A stretch of 25,456 nucleotides of DNA from Deltaproteobacteria bacterium. Its GTDB lineage: Bacteria > Desulfobacterota > SM23-61. The stretch is taken from NCBI GenBank assembly GCA_016234425.1, contig JACRCA010000194.1, positions 1 to 25,456 on the forward strand, written 5' to 3'. This document shows positions 15,281 through 22,760 of the stretch, piece by piece (positions within the stretch are counted from its first letter, which is position 1; each line of letters begins with the position of its first letter). Below the pieces are notes generated by a model that saw only the letters and a list, made by a program, of their open reading frames with translations, did not search any database and had not been told where the DNA came from. The translations under genes and the position numbers were made by a program.

Positions 15281-15835
15281 CTACCGGGCATACTTGCGCA
15301 TGCCCTCTTCGTAAAGATCATTCCCCTTGGTGTCGTTGACCACGATCACCGGGAAATCATCCACTTCCAGACGGCTGATGGCTTCCGGGCCCAGATCGTC
15401 ATAGGCCACTACCTGCGCCTTCTTGATTGCCTTGGCCAAAAGCGCCCCTGCACCTCCTGTGGCCGCGAAATACACCGCCTTGTGCTTTTTCATGGCTTCC
15501 ACGACCTCTTTCTTGCGCATACCTTTGCCAATCATCCCTTTTAGACCCATCTCGATCAACTTCGGCGAAAAGGCATCCATCCGTCCGCTCGTGGTCGGCC
15601 CGGCCGAGCCAATGACCTGGCCGGGCTTAGCCGGCGCCGGGCCCACGTAATAAATCACCTGCCCCTTGAGGTCAAGGGGGAGAGGCTTTCCTTCCAGAAG
15701 AAGGTCATAAAGCCGCTTATGGGCCGCATCCCTTCCGGTATAGATCACCCCACTTAGCAAAACCTTATCCCCAGCTTTCAGCTTCTCTACATCCGCGTCA
15801 GAAAGGGGGGTTTTTAACCGAATCGCTTGGCTCAT
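15281..15835 (-). CDS. class I fumarate hydratase, beta (C-terminal) subunit
   Basis: This 184-residue protein belongs to the FumA/TtdB C-terminal domain family, of normal length for the stand-alone subunit. Hallmarks are GPTTSGRMD near residue 80 and the AATGGAGALL block near 124. It joins the alpha subunit at 15852-16691 to make the oxygen-sensitive [4Fe-4S] fumarase that interconverts fumarate and malate. It starts 16 nt after the alpha subunit ends, with GAGGAGG before the ATG. L-tartrate dehydratase is a close relative, but the TCA neighbourhood favours fumarase. Confidence 0.92.
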   Translation of the reverse strand: MSQAIRLKTPLSDADVEKLKAGDKVLLSGVIYTGRDAAHKRLYDLLLEGKPLPLDLKGQVIYYVGPAPAKPGQVIGSAGPTTSGRMDAFSPKLIEMGLKGMIGKGMRKKEVVEAMKKHKAVYFAATGGAGALLAKAIKKAQVVAYDDLGPEAISRLEVDDFPVIVVNDTKGNDLYEEGMRKYAR

Positions 15836-15851
15836 TCTTCCACCTCCTCTC

Positions 15852-16691
15852 TCAGATTACAGCTTCTTTGTGCCGGTGGGCATGGCAGTTGATGTTTACA
15901 GCCATAGGGAAGCTGGCGATGTGGCAGGGGATCATCTGCACATGTACCGCCAGAGCCGTGATCCTCCCTCCCAATCCCTGCGGCCCGATTCCCAGGTTGT
16001 TTATCCGAGTTAGAAGATCTTCTTCCATGGCGGCCAGCTGCGGGTCCGGATTCTTCTGTCCCAACGGGCGCAGCAGGGCCTTCTTGGCAATCAGGGCAGC
16101 TTGTTCAAAAGTTCCGCCAATTCCTACTCCCACAACTACAGGAGGGCAGGGGTTGGAACCAGCCTCCTTGACCCATTCGACCACCCGCTTCTTGAGCCCC
16201 TCGATGCCCTCTGAGGGAGAGAGCATGTTAACCATGGACATATTTTCACTCCCTCCTCCTTTCGGGGCCACAGTGATCTTGACTTTATCTCCAGGAACCA
16301 TTTCCAGGTGAATGGTCGCCGGGGTGTTGTCCTTGGTGTTTGCCCGCGTGAAACAATGGCAGGCGGATTTTCTCAAATACCCTTCCTGATAACCCTGCCG
16401 TACTCCTTGGTTAACGGCGGCGTTGAAATCTCCCCCCACGATATGCACATCCTGTCCGACCTCGACAAAGACCACGGCCAGCCCCGTATCCTGACACATG
16501 GCCACCTTCTCTTCCCGGGCGATACGGGCATTCTCCTTAAGCTGCTGGAATACTTCTTTGCCCACGGGTGATTCTTCCATCTTCTCACCCCGGTCAAAGG
16601 CCGCCAGCACGTCCTCACCCAGGTAGAGGTTGGCGTCAATGCAGAGTTTTTTCACCACCTCTGTGATCTGCTTGGCGTTGATCTCTCTCAT
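15852..16691 (-). CDS. class I fumarate hydratase, alpha (iron-sulfur) subunit
   Basis: This protein has 279 residues from the ATG at 16691. Another ATG sits 6 nt upstream (16697), but it abuts the AAGGAGG site, which is properly spaced only for 16691. The three cluster cysteines of the family are visible as C66 (MCQDTG), C182 (NPCPP) and C269 (NCHAH). It carries the labile [4Fe-4S] cluster that binds fumarate/malate. It comes after the malic-enzyme gene, with a hairpin-bearing spacer of about 110 nt, and is followed by its beta subunit. The two together equal the one-chain FumA of E. coli. Confidence 0.93.
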   Translation of the reverse strand: MREINAKQITEVVKKLCIDANLYLGEDVLAAFDRGEKMEESPVGKEVFQQLKENARIAREEKVAMCQDTGLAVVFVEVGQDVHIVGGDFNAAVNQGVRQGYQEGYLRKSACHCFTRANTKDNTPATIHLEMVPGDKVKITVAPKGGGSENMSMVNMLSPSEGIEGLKKRVVEWVKEAGSNPCPPVVVGVGIGGTFEQAALIAKKALLRPLGQKNPDPQLAAMEEDLLTRINNLGIGPQGLGGRITALAVHVQMIPCHIASFPMAVNINCHAHRHKEAVI

Positions 16692-16729
16692 CTTCATCCT
16701 CCTTTAAGGTCGAAAGAAAGCACCCCGAG

Positions 16730-16779
16730 ACCCGGACATCTTCTGCAACTCATCCCGAGATGAGCAGAAGACGCCGGGT
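16730..16779 (-). terminator. strong hairpin between malic enzyme and fumarase genes
   Basis: The outer stem ACCCGG pairs with CCGGGT and the inner stem TCTTCTGC with GCAGAAGA, and ACTCAT/ATGAG extends it with small bulges. The loop is about CCCGAG. No T-run follows on either strand, so it is not a classical intrinsic terminator. It could be an attenuator, an RNA-processing site or an mRNA stabiliser. Confidence 0.45.
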
Positions 16780-16798
16780 TCCCAGTCGCTGCCCGGAA

Positions 16799-18133
16799 TC
16801 ACTCTTTGTATGCGGGGATCAGCCCCTTTTCCATCAGGATTTGTGTTTCTTGTCGGGCTTTCCGGATGATATCCGAAGCCTTCTGGTAGAGCTGATCCTT
16901 GCTTAACTTGATACGAGCTACTTTCTGTTCAATGGCTTTTAGAGCTACGGCCACCGCCTCCCTTGGATAGACCTCCCACTCATCCATGGTGGGAATCAGG
17001 TAGTCTTCTTTCAGCCCTCTATCTTCGGCACACTTAGCCAGCTCATAGGCGGCAGCAATGCACATCTCATCCGTAATGGTCGTGGCCATGACATCCAGAG
17101 TCCCGCGGAAAATCGCCGGGAACCCCAAGGAGTTGTTCACCTGGTTAGGAAAATCGGATCGTCCCGTGGCTACAACCTTGGCTCCTGCTTCCTTAGCTTC
17201 CCAAGGCCATATTTCAGGGATAGGATTGGCACAAGCAAAAACGATGGCGTCCTTGGCCATCTTATTGATCCATTCCTTTTTGATTACATCTGGGCCGGGC
17301 TTAGCCAGGGCGATGACGGCATCCGCCCCTTCCATGGCCTCGGCAATGCCCCCCTTCCTCTGCTCGGCATTGGTGATCTGGCAGAAATGCCATTTCTCTT
17401 TAAAATCCTTCTTCAGCTCTCCTCTCCCTTTGTGCAGCGTCCCTTTCGTGTCAACCATGATCATCTTCCCCGGATCCGCACCGGCGGCAACAATGACGCG
17501 GGCAGTGGCTATGTTCGCTGCCCCGGAGCCGATCAAAGTCAAGCGAGCCTTATCCAGCTTCTTGCCGACAATCTTCAAGGCGTTAATCACCCCCGCCAAG
17601 GTTACAGCTGCCGTCCCCTGCTGGTCATCATGCCAGACCGGAATCTTGGCTTCTTTCCGCAGGGTATCCAGCACGTAGAAGCACTTGGGCTGAGAGATAT
17701 CTTCCAGGTTGATTCCACCAAAGCATGGCGAGATCAACTTTACTGTTTTAATGATATCATTGGGGTCTTTAGTGTCCAAGCAGATGGGCCAGGCGTCCAC
17801 GCCGCCGAGGTACTTGAAAAGGATCGCCTTCCCCTCCATCACCGGAATAGCCGCTTCGGGTCCGATGTCCCCCAGCCCCAACACGCGCGTACCATCTGAA
17901 ACCACCGCAACCATGTTGGCCTTGTTGGTATGCTCAAAGACCTTCTCGGGTTGAGCCTGGATGTCCCGACACGCCGCAGCTACGCCAGGAGTATACCAGA
18001 TGGCAAAATCCTCGAAGCTGCGCACCGCACATTTTAACGTTGAGGCTACTTTGCCCTTGTAAAATGGATGCATCTTTAAAGCGTCCGCTGATGGCTTCTT
18101 CGCCTTTTCTAATAATTGTTCTTTGGTTAACAT
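16799..18133 (-). CDS. malic enzyme, NAD-preferring type (malate -> pyruvate + CO2)
   Basis: This 444-residue protein has the short bacterial malic-enzyme length with no phosphotransacetylase extension. Catalytic Y47 (YTPGVA), K102 (MEGKAILFKY) and metal-binding D169/D170 (HDDQQGT) are visible. The nucleotide-binding motif GSGAANIAT at 202-210 is followed by an aspartate (D228) at the end of the second strand, which usually means NAD rather than NADP. It links malate to pyruvate, closing the methylmalonyl-CoA route at a point where acetyl-CoA can be made. AAAGGAGG precedes its ATG. No malate dehydrogenase is in the window, so this may be the main exit for malate. Confidence 0.93.
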   Translation of the reverse strand: MLTKEQLLEKAKKPSADALKMHPFYKGKVASTLKCAVRSFEDFAIWYTPGVAAACRDIQAQPEKVFEHTNKANMVAVVSDGTRVLGLGDIGPEAAIPVMEGKAILFKYLGGVDAWPICLDTKDPNDIIKTVKLISPCFGGINLEDISQPKCFYVLDTLRKEAKIPVWHDDQQGTAAVTLAGVINALKIVGKKLDKARLTLIGSGAANIATARVIVAAGADPGKMIMVDTKGTLHKGRGELKKDFKEKWHFCQITNAEQRKGGIAEAMEGADAVIALAKPGPDVIKKEWINKMAKDAIVFACANPIPEIWPWEAKEAGAKVVATGRSDFPNQVNNSLGFPAIFRGTLDVMATTITDEMCIAAAYELAKCAEDRGLKEDYLIPTMDEWEVYPREAVAVALKAIEQKVARIKLSKDQLYQKASDIIRKARQETQILMEKGLIPAYKE

Positions 18134-18194
18134 TTTTTCCTCCTTTGGTCACTTGTCATTTATCATTAGCCTTTTGCCTATCGCCTATTGCCTT

Positions 18195-18596
18195 CTACCT
18201 CTCACTCAACTCCAGGAGCACTCCGTTGGTGGATTTGGGATGGATAAAAGCGATCTTCGCTCCCCCGGCTCCCCGGCGGGGTTTTTCGTCAATCAATCGC
18301 ACCCCTTTCTCTTTCAGCTCCCTCAAGGCCTCTTCGATATTGTCAACCCGCACAGCAATATGTTGAATCCCTTCTCCCCGGCTTTCGATGAACTTGGCAA
18401 TGGCTCCGTCTGGAGAGGTGGATTCCAGGATCTCCAGCTCACTTTCTCCCACGGGGAGAAAAGCCGTGGTGGCTTTCTGTTCCTCTACCGTCTCCCTCCC
18501 CTCTATCTTCAATCCTAAAATTGCACTCCAGAAAGGAGCCACCTGGTCAATGGACTTCGCCGCAATGCCGATATGATCGATTTTTAATATCTTCAT
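18195..18596 (-). CDS. mce: methylmalonyl-CoA epimerase
   Basis: This 133-residue protein is of the vicinal-oxygen-chelate fold and has the family's usual length. The metal-binding residues H8 (DHIGIA), H79 (IQHIAV) and E129 (LLELSE) are all present. It converts (S)- to (R)-methylmalonyl-CoA, the form the mutase handles. It has GGAGG five nt before the ATG, and follows the mutase small subunit after a purine-rich spacer of 111 nt. Location beside both mutase subunits makes this assignment safer than for an isolated glyoxalase-like protein. Confidence 0.93.
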   Translation of the reverse strand: MKILKIDHIGIAAKSIDQVAPFWSAILGLKIEGRETVEEQKATTAFLPVGESELEILESTSPDGAIAKFIESRGEGIQHIAVRVDNIEEALRELKEKGVRLIDEKPRRGAGGAKIAFIHPKSTNGVLLELSER

Positions 18597-18636
18597 CCTC
18601 CCCTCCAGAAACGTTTCGTTTACCTGAAATAAGTAA

Positions 18637-18707
18637 CCCTTTACCCCTTTCCCCTTTTCCCCCTTTCGTTTTTTTTCATTTTCCTTTTCGCCCTTTTCCC
18701 TTTTCCC
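18637..18707. repeat. polypyrimidine/polypurine tract (purines on the transcribed-sense minus strand)
   Basis: About 70 nt between the epimerase and mutase small-subunit genes are nearly all C and T on the plus strand, with CCCTTTTCCC-like units recurring. Immediately beside it, at 18611-18618, is the palindrome AAACGTTT. No gene fits here. It may simply be low-complexity sequence. Confidence 0.6.
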
Positions 18708-19106
18708 CTATTTTTTCACCTTCTCCTGTACATACTTCACAATCGCATCCGTAGGGGTCCCGGGGCCAAAGATCTGCGCGATTCCCAGGGCCTGCAAGCT
18801 GGGCACATCTTCTTCTGGAATTACACCTCCCCCCAAAACCAGCAAATCTTTTACCCCCCGCTCCCGCAAAAGTTCCATCACCCGGGGGAATAAGTAGTCG
18901 TGAGCCCCGGATAGAATGCTCATCAGGAGTGCGTCCACATCCTCTTGCACTACCGCGTTGACGATTTGCTCTGGCGTCTGCCGCAAACCTGTATAGATCA
19001 CCTCCATCCCGCCATCCCGTAATGCCCGGGCAATCACTTTGGCCCCACGATCATGCCCATCCAATCCCGGCTTGGCCACCAAAACCCGCAATTTCCTCCC
19101 CGCCAT
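18708..19106 (-). CDS. methylmalonyl-CoA mutase, cobalamin-binding (small) subunit
   Basis: This 132-residue protein is the B12-binding domain on its own. DGHDRG at 16-21 contains H18, the lower cobalt ligand of base-off cobalamin. The SILSGAH block near residue 63 and the GGG of LGGGVIP near 92 are the other family contacts. It pairs with the large subunit at 19201-20877, an arrangement found in archaea and many anaerobes, whereas E. coli and Propionibacterium fuse the domains. A ribosome site GGAGGTGAGG precedes the ATG. A palindrome at 19131-19194 lies between the two subunit genes. Confidence 0.95.
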   Translation of the reverse strand: MAGRKLRVLVAKPGLDGHDRGAKVIARALRDGGMEVIYTGLRQTPEQIVNAVVQEDVDALLMSILSGAHDYLFPRVMELLRERGVKDLLVLGGGVIPEEDVPSLQALGIAQIFGPGTPTDAIVKYVQEKVKK

Positions 19107-19130
19107 TCCTCACCTCCAATTTAAAGGCCA

Positions 19131-19194
19131 AGTGTCAGTGCCAGTGTCAGTTAATGAAATTTTTAAAACTCACACTGACACTCCCACTGACACT
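19131..19194. repeat. near-perfect 21-nt inverted repeat between mutase subunit genes
   Basis: The arms are 19131-19151 and 19174-19194, complementary at 19 of 21 positions; the mismatches are a central CC facing CC. Each arm is itself two copies of AGTGTCAGT. The 22 nt loop is AT-rich. It would form a long hairpin in the mutase transcript, about 25 nt upstream of the small-subunit start codon. Confidence 0.75.
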
Positions 19195-19200
19195 ATTTTA

Positions 19201-20877
19201 TTAAATTTTCACGGTCGGCTCATACTCTCCGAAAACTCCCCGAAGAACGTCACAAATCTCCCCCAGCGTGCAATAAGACCGCACGCCATCCAAGATCGGA
19301 ACCATCAGATTCCCATCCCCCTGGGCCGCCTTCTTCAATTGCTCGAGGGATGTTCTTACCTTCTTGGCATCCCGCGATGCGCGCAGCTCTGCCAGCCTTT
19401 TAATCTGTACCTCCCGCACCCTGGGGTCGACCTTCAACAACCCCGTGGGTGGTGGTTCTTTCGTCTGCAACCTATTCACGCCTACGACCACTCGGTCTCC
19501 GGATTCAATCTCTTTTTGGTAGCGATAGGCACTCTCCTGGATTTCCTGTTGAATGTATCCTTTTTCGACTGCCGACACAGCCCCGCCTATCTGGTCAATC
19601 TTGGCAATGTAATCGCTGGCCCGCTTTTCGATTTCGTTGGTCAAGCTTTCGACGTAATACGAACCACCCAGGGGGTCTGCTGTGTCGGCAACGCCGGATT
19701 CATAGGCGATCAGTTGCTGAGTGCGCAAGGCAATTTGCACGGATTGTTCCGAAGGCAGAGCTAAGGCTTCGTCCATTGAGTTCGTGTGCAAAGATTGCGT
19801 TCCGCCCAGGACACTCGCCAAAGCCTGCCAGGCCACGCGGATGACGTTGTTATGGGGCTGCTGAGCGGTCAGGGTGCACCCGGCCGTTTGCGTGTGGAAG
19901 CGCAGCATCCAGGAACGCGGGTTTTTGGCCTGGAAGCGCTCCTTCATGATCTTGGCCCAAAGGCGGCGGGCCGCACGAAATTTGGCCACCTCCTCCAAAA
20001 AATCCAGATGAGCGTTGAAAAAGAAGGAGAGCCTGGGCCCGAATACATCCACGTCCAGCCCAGCCTTGATGGCCGCCTCTACGTAAGCGATCCCATTGGC
20101 CAGGGTAAAAGCCACTTCTTGCACGGCTGTACAGCCCGCTTCTCGCATATGGTATCCGCTGATGCTGATGGTATTCCAGTTGGGAACCTCTTTGGTGCAG
20201 TATTCAAAGAGGTTGGTGATGATCCGCATCGAAGGTTTTGGCGGAAAGATGTAAGTTCCCCGGGAAGAATATTCTTTTAAGATGTCGTTCTGGATAGTGC
20301 CATTGAGTTTATCCGCAGTTACCCCCTGGTTTTCAGCCACGGCGATGTACATAGCCAGCAGAATGGCAGCCGGGGAGTTGATGGTCATAGAGGTCGAGAC
20401 CTTGTCTAAAGGGATCTGGTTGAGGAGCACTTCCATGTCCTGCACCGAATCAATGGCCACTCCCACCTTTCCGACCTCACCCTGGGCCAGGGGATGATCA
20501 GAATCGTATCCGATCTGCGTAGGCAGATCGAAGGCCACGGAGAGGCCAGTCTGCCCCTGTTCCAAAAGATAACGGTAACGCTTGTTGGTATCCTCAGCAG
20601 TGCCAAACCCGGCATACTGACGCATGGTCCAGAACCGTCCGCGGTACATGGTAGGCTGCACGCCTCGAGTGTAAGGATACTCTCCGGGCAAGTTCAGGTC
20701 TTTTTGATAATCCAACTCGGCCATGTCCGGGGGCGCAAAAACCCTCTTGACCTCAATCCCGGAAGTTGTGTGGAAGTCCTTTTTCCTCTCGGGGTTCTTG
20801 GCTAAAGTCTTTTCTACTTTATCATTCCAGCTTTTGGCCTGACCCCCGATATCCGCAATCTTTTTCTGATCAAACAT
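19201..20877 (-). CDS. methylmalonyl-CoA mutase, catalytic (large) subunit
   Basis: This 558-residue protein is the TIM-barrel half of the mutase without the B12 domain. Substrate-choosing residues match methylmalonyl-CoA mutase: Y88 in MRQYAGFG and R207 in SSRGTY hold the carboxylate, and H244 in SGYHMREAG is the active-site histidine. Isobutyryl-CoA mutases have Phe and Gln at the first two places, so that alternative is disfavoured. It interconverts (R)-methylmalonyl-CoA and succinyl-CoA. AAAGGAG precedes the ATG. It follows the HMGL-Cache gene after 14 nt. No MeaB-type G-protein chaperone is seen in the window. Confidence 0.95.
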   Translation of the reverse strand: MFDQKKIADIGGQAKSWNDKVEKTLAKNPERKKDFHTTSGIEVKRVFAPPDMAELDYQKDLNLPGEYPYTRGVQPTMYRGRFWTMRQYAGFGTAEDTNKRYRYLLEQGQTGLSVAFDLPTQIGYDSDHPLAQGEVGKVGVAIDSVQDMEVLLNQIPLDKVSTSMTINSPAAILLAMYIAVAENQGVTADKLNGTIQNDILKEYSSRGTYIFPPKPSMRIITNLFEYCTKEVPNWNTISISGYHMREAGCTAVQEVAFTLANGIAYVEAAIKAGLDVDVFGPRLSFFFNAHLDFLEEVAKFRAARRLWAKIMKERFQAKNPRSWMLRFHTQTAGCTLTAQQPHNNVIRVAWQALASVLGGTQSLHTNSMDEALALPSEQSVQIALRTQQLIAYESGVADTADPLGGSYYVESLTNEIEKRASDYIAKIDQIGGAVSAVEKGYIQQEIQESAYRYQKEIESGDRVVVGVNRLQTKEPPPTGLLKVDPRVREVQIKRLAELRASRDAKKVRTSLEQLKKAAQGDGNLMVPILDGVRSYCTLGEICDVLRGVFGEYEPTVKI

Positions 20878-20891
20878 AGCCTAAACTCCTT

Positions 20892-22760
20892 TTATCTTTC
20901 GCCTTTTGCCCTTATTTTTGTTCCTGGTGCTTTTATCTCCTCCTCTCCTTCCGCCTTGGCCAGGTCTTCAAACTTAATGTCCAGCCCGCAGACTCCCACA
21001 ATTTGATCTTCCTCATCCCGAATGGGTCCAGAAACTGTCAGGCACAGACGGCCGGTAATCTTGGAAGTATAGAGTTCGCTCACATGAATCTGACCATCTT
21101 TCAAAGGCTCGATGAACCAGGAGCGGTCGGAGTAGTCTTCATGCAGGCCGACCCTTTCATATTTAGCCTTATCCACCACTTGGGTAATATTCTTGGTGAT
21201 CTTACGCCCTTCCATATCCGTAACATAGGCAAACTGGATGAAGGGATGGTCAGAGACAAGCTTCTTTAGCAGGGGCTCAATCAACCTCGGTTTCATAGAT
21301 TTCATCTGCCGAGTCTCGAAGATCTCCTCGATCAGGTGAGCGGCCATTTTGTGGGCCTGCGCCTTGATCCGGTCGAAGTCCGAGACGAAGTACTCGGGCA
21401 GGTGCTTACGCGCCTGCCGCTCCATTTCCCCGTGAGAGATGCTCGTCACGCGCCCCTTCTGGTACTGTTCCACGACCCATTTGTAAATTTTGGCCACCCC
21501 TGGGTGTCGTTTATCCACCCGCTGGTCTCCCCAAAGTTCCAGGTGGGTGTTGACCCAGTGAGCAATGCCGGCCAACCCAGACTTATCTGTAATCATGATG
21601 GACAGAGGCCTTTTGAGAATTTTTTCTGTATCGAAGATATTGTAGATCTCCCGGCTCTTGACCATCCCATTGATATGTATTCCTGCGCCAGTAGCGTTGA
21701 AATCCATCCCCACCAGCGGATAGTTCAAAGGAATGTTTACCCCCATCTCCTGCTCGGCATAGTGAGCGATCTCTGTGATCACCGTGGTGTCGATGCCGTT
21801 AGGATCTCCGCGCAGTCCGATGTACTCGATGATCAGTCCTTCCAGGGGGGCATTGCCAGTCCGTTCGCCGAAGCCCAGCAGGGCCCCGTTGGCTGCAGCG
21901 CAGCCATAGAGCCAGGCTGTGGTGGCATTGATCAGGACCTTGTGAAAGTCATTATGACCATGCCACTCCAAAAGTTCTCCCGGGACGCCAGCATCATCGA
22001 TCATGGCTCGCACCAGCTTGTCCACCGCCCGGGGCAACGCTGCCCCAGGATAGGTTACTCCGTATCCCAGGGTATCGCAGAGGCGGATCTTCACCTTAAC
22101 CCCGCTCTCCTCCCGGAGCTTCATCAAAGCCTGAGCAAAGGGGACACAAAACCCATAAGTGTCCGCCCGGGTTACGTCTTCGAAATGACAGCGGGGCATG
22201 ATCCCAGCTTCCAAAGCGGCCCGGACGATGTCCAGGTATTCTTCAAAAACTTGCTTCCTTTTTTTGTTGAGCTTCAAGAAGATATGATAATCCGATACGG
22301 AGGTAAGGATGCCGCTTTCCTTCAACCCCATTTCTTTGACCAGCTTGAGGTCTTTCCTATTCGCCCTTATCCACCCTGTGACTTCCGGATAGGGGTATGC
22401 TCTTTCCAGGCACTTGCTCACAGCTTCTTTGTCCCGTTCGCTGTAAAGGAAGAATTCCGCCTGGCGGACGACGCCGTTGGGGCCGCCCAACTTATGCAGC
22501 AGGTCAAAGAGGTCCACAATCTGTTTCCCAGTGAAAGGAGGGCGGGCCTGCTGGCCATCGCGAAAGGTCGTGTCAGTAATGAAGATTTCCTTGGCGGGGG
22601 AGATGGGGATGAGCTTGTGGTCGAAATCGATGCGGCAGACCTCGTCGTAGGGGAAAACATCGCGCTGCAAATTTGGCTCAGCCACATCTTGCAGGGTATA
22701 CCGCCAGAACTTGGTGTGTTCGTGGTTCAGGACTCTACGTTCGTTATCCCACTTGGCCAT
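20892..22760 (-). CDS. DRE-TIM (HMGL-like) acyltransferase fused to a Cache-like sensor domain; candidate Re-citrate synthase
   Basis: This is a 622-residue protein. Residues about 57-330 form an HMGL-like TIM barrel: DTTFRDGQQ (63-71), LCDTLGYG (227-234), HGHND (267-271) for metal binding, and GFGERTGN (296-303), the mark of the isopropylmalate/homocitrate/citramalate synthase branch. Residues about 345-500 resemble the post-barrel region. Residues about 505-600 look like the second half of a Cache domain, with YSDRSWF and a GVCGLDI end, but without signal peptide or membrane helix, so it should be cytosolic. Condensation of acetyl-CoA with oxaloacetate (Re-citrate synthase, known in Clostridium kluyveri and Syntrophus) would fit a TCA cluster lacking citrate synthase. 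Other 2-oxoacid condensations or an aldol lyase are possible. Its start lies 34 nt inside tetR. Confidence 0.75.
   Translation of the reverse strand: MAKWDNERRVLNHEHTKFWRYTLQDVAEPNLQRDVFPYDEVCRIDFDHKLIPISPAKEIFITDTTFRDGQQARPPFTGKQIVDLFDLLHKLGGPNGVVRQAEFFLYSERDKEAVSKCLERAYPYPEVTGWIRANRKDLKLVKEMGLKESGILTSVSDYHIFLKLNKKRKQVFEEYLDIVRAALEAGIMPRCHFEDVTRADTYGFCVPFAQALMKLREESGVKVKIRLCDTLGYGVTYPGAALPRAVDKLVRAMIDDAGVPGELLEWHGHNDFHKVLINATTAWLYGCAAANGALLGFGERTGNAPLEGLIIEYIGLRGDPNGIDTTVITEIAHYAEQEMGVNIPLNYPLVGMDFNATGAGIHINGMVKSREIYNIFDTEKILKRPLSIMITDKSGLAGIAHWVNTHLELWGDQRVDKRHPGVAKIYKWVVEQYQKGRVTSISHGEMERQARKHLPEYFVSDFDRIKAQAHKMAAHLIEEIFETRQMKSMKPRLIEPLLKKLVSDHPFIQFAYVTDMEGRKITKNITQVVDKAKYERVGLHEDYSDRSWFIEPLKDGQIHVSELYTSKITGRLCLTVSGPIRDEEDQIVGVCGLDIKFEDLAKAEGEEEIKAPGTKIRAKGER

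Noticed and set aside
20892..22760. Transcarboxylase 5S or pyruvate carboxylase identity for the HMGL-like protein, as expected in a methylmalonyl-CoA cluster
   Set aside because: Those enzymes show DTTLRDAHQS and a carbamylated-lysine MKDMAG block. This protein has DTTFRDGQQ and the GERTGN motif of the isopropylmalate/homocitrate branch, and no biotin-carrier domain.
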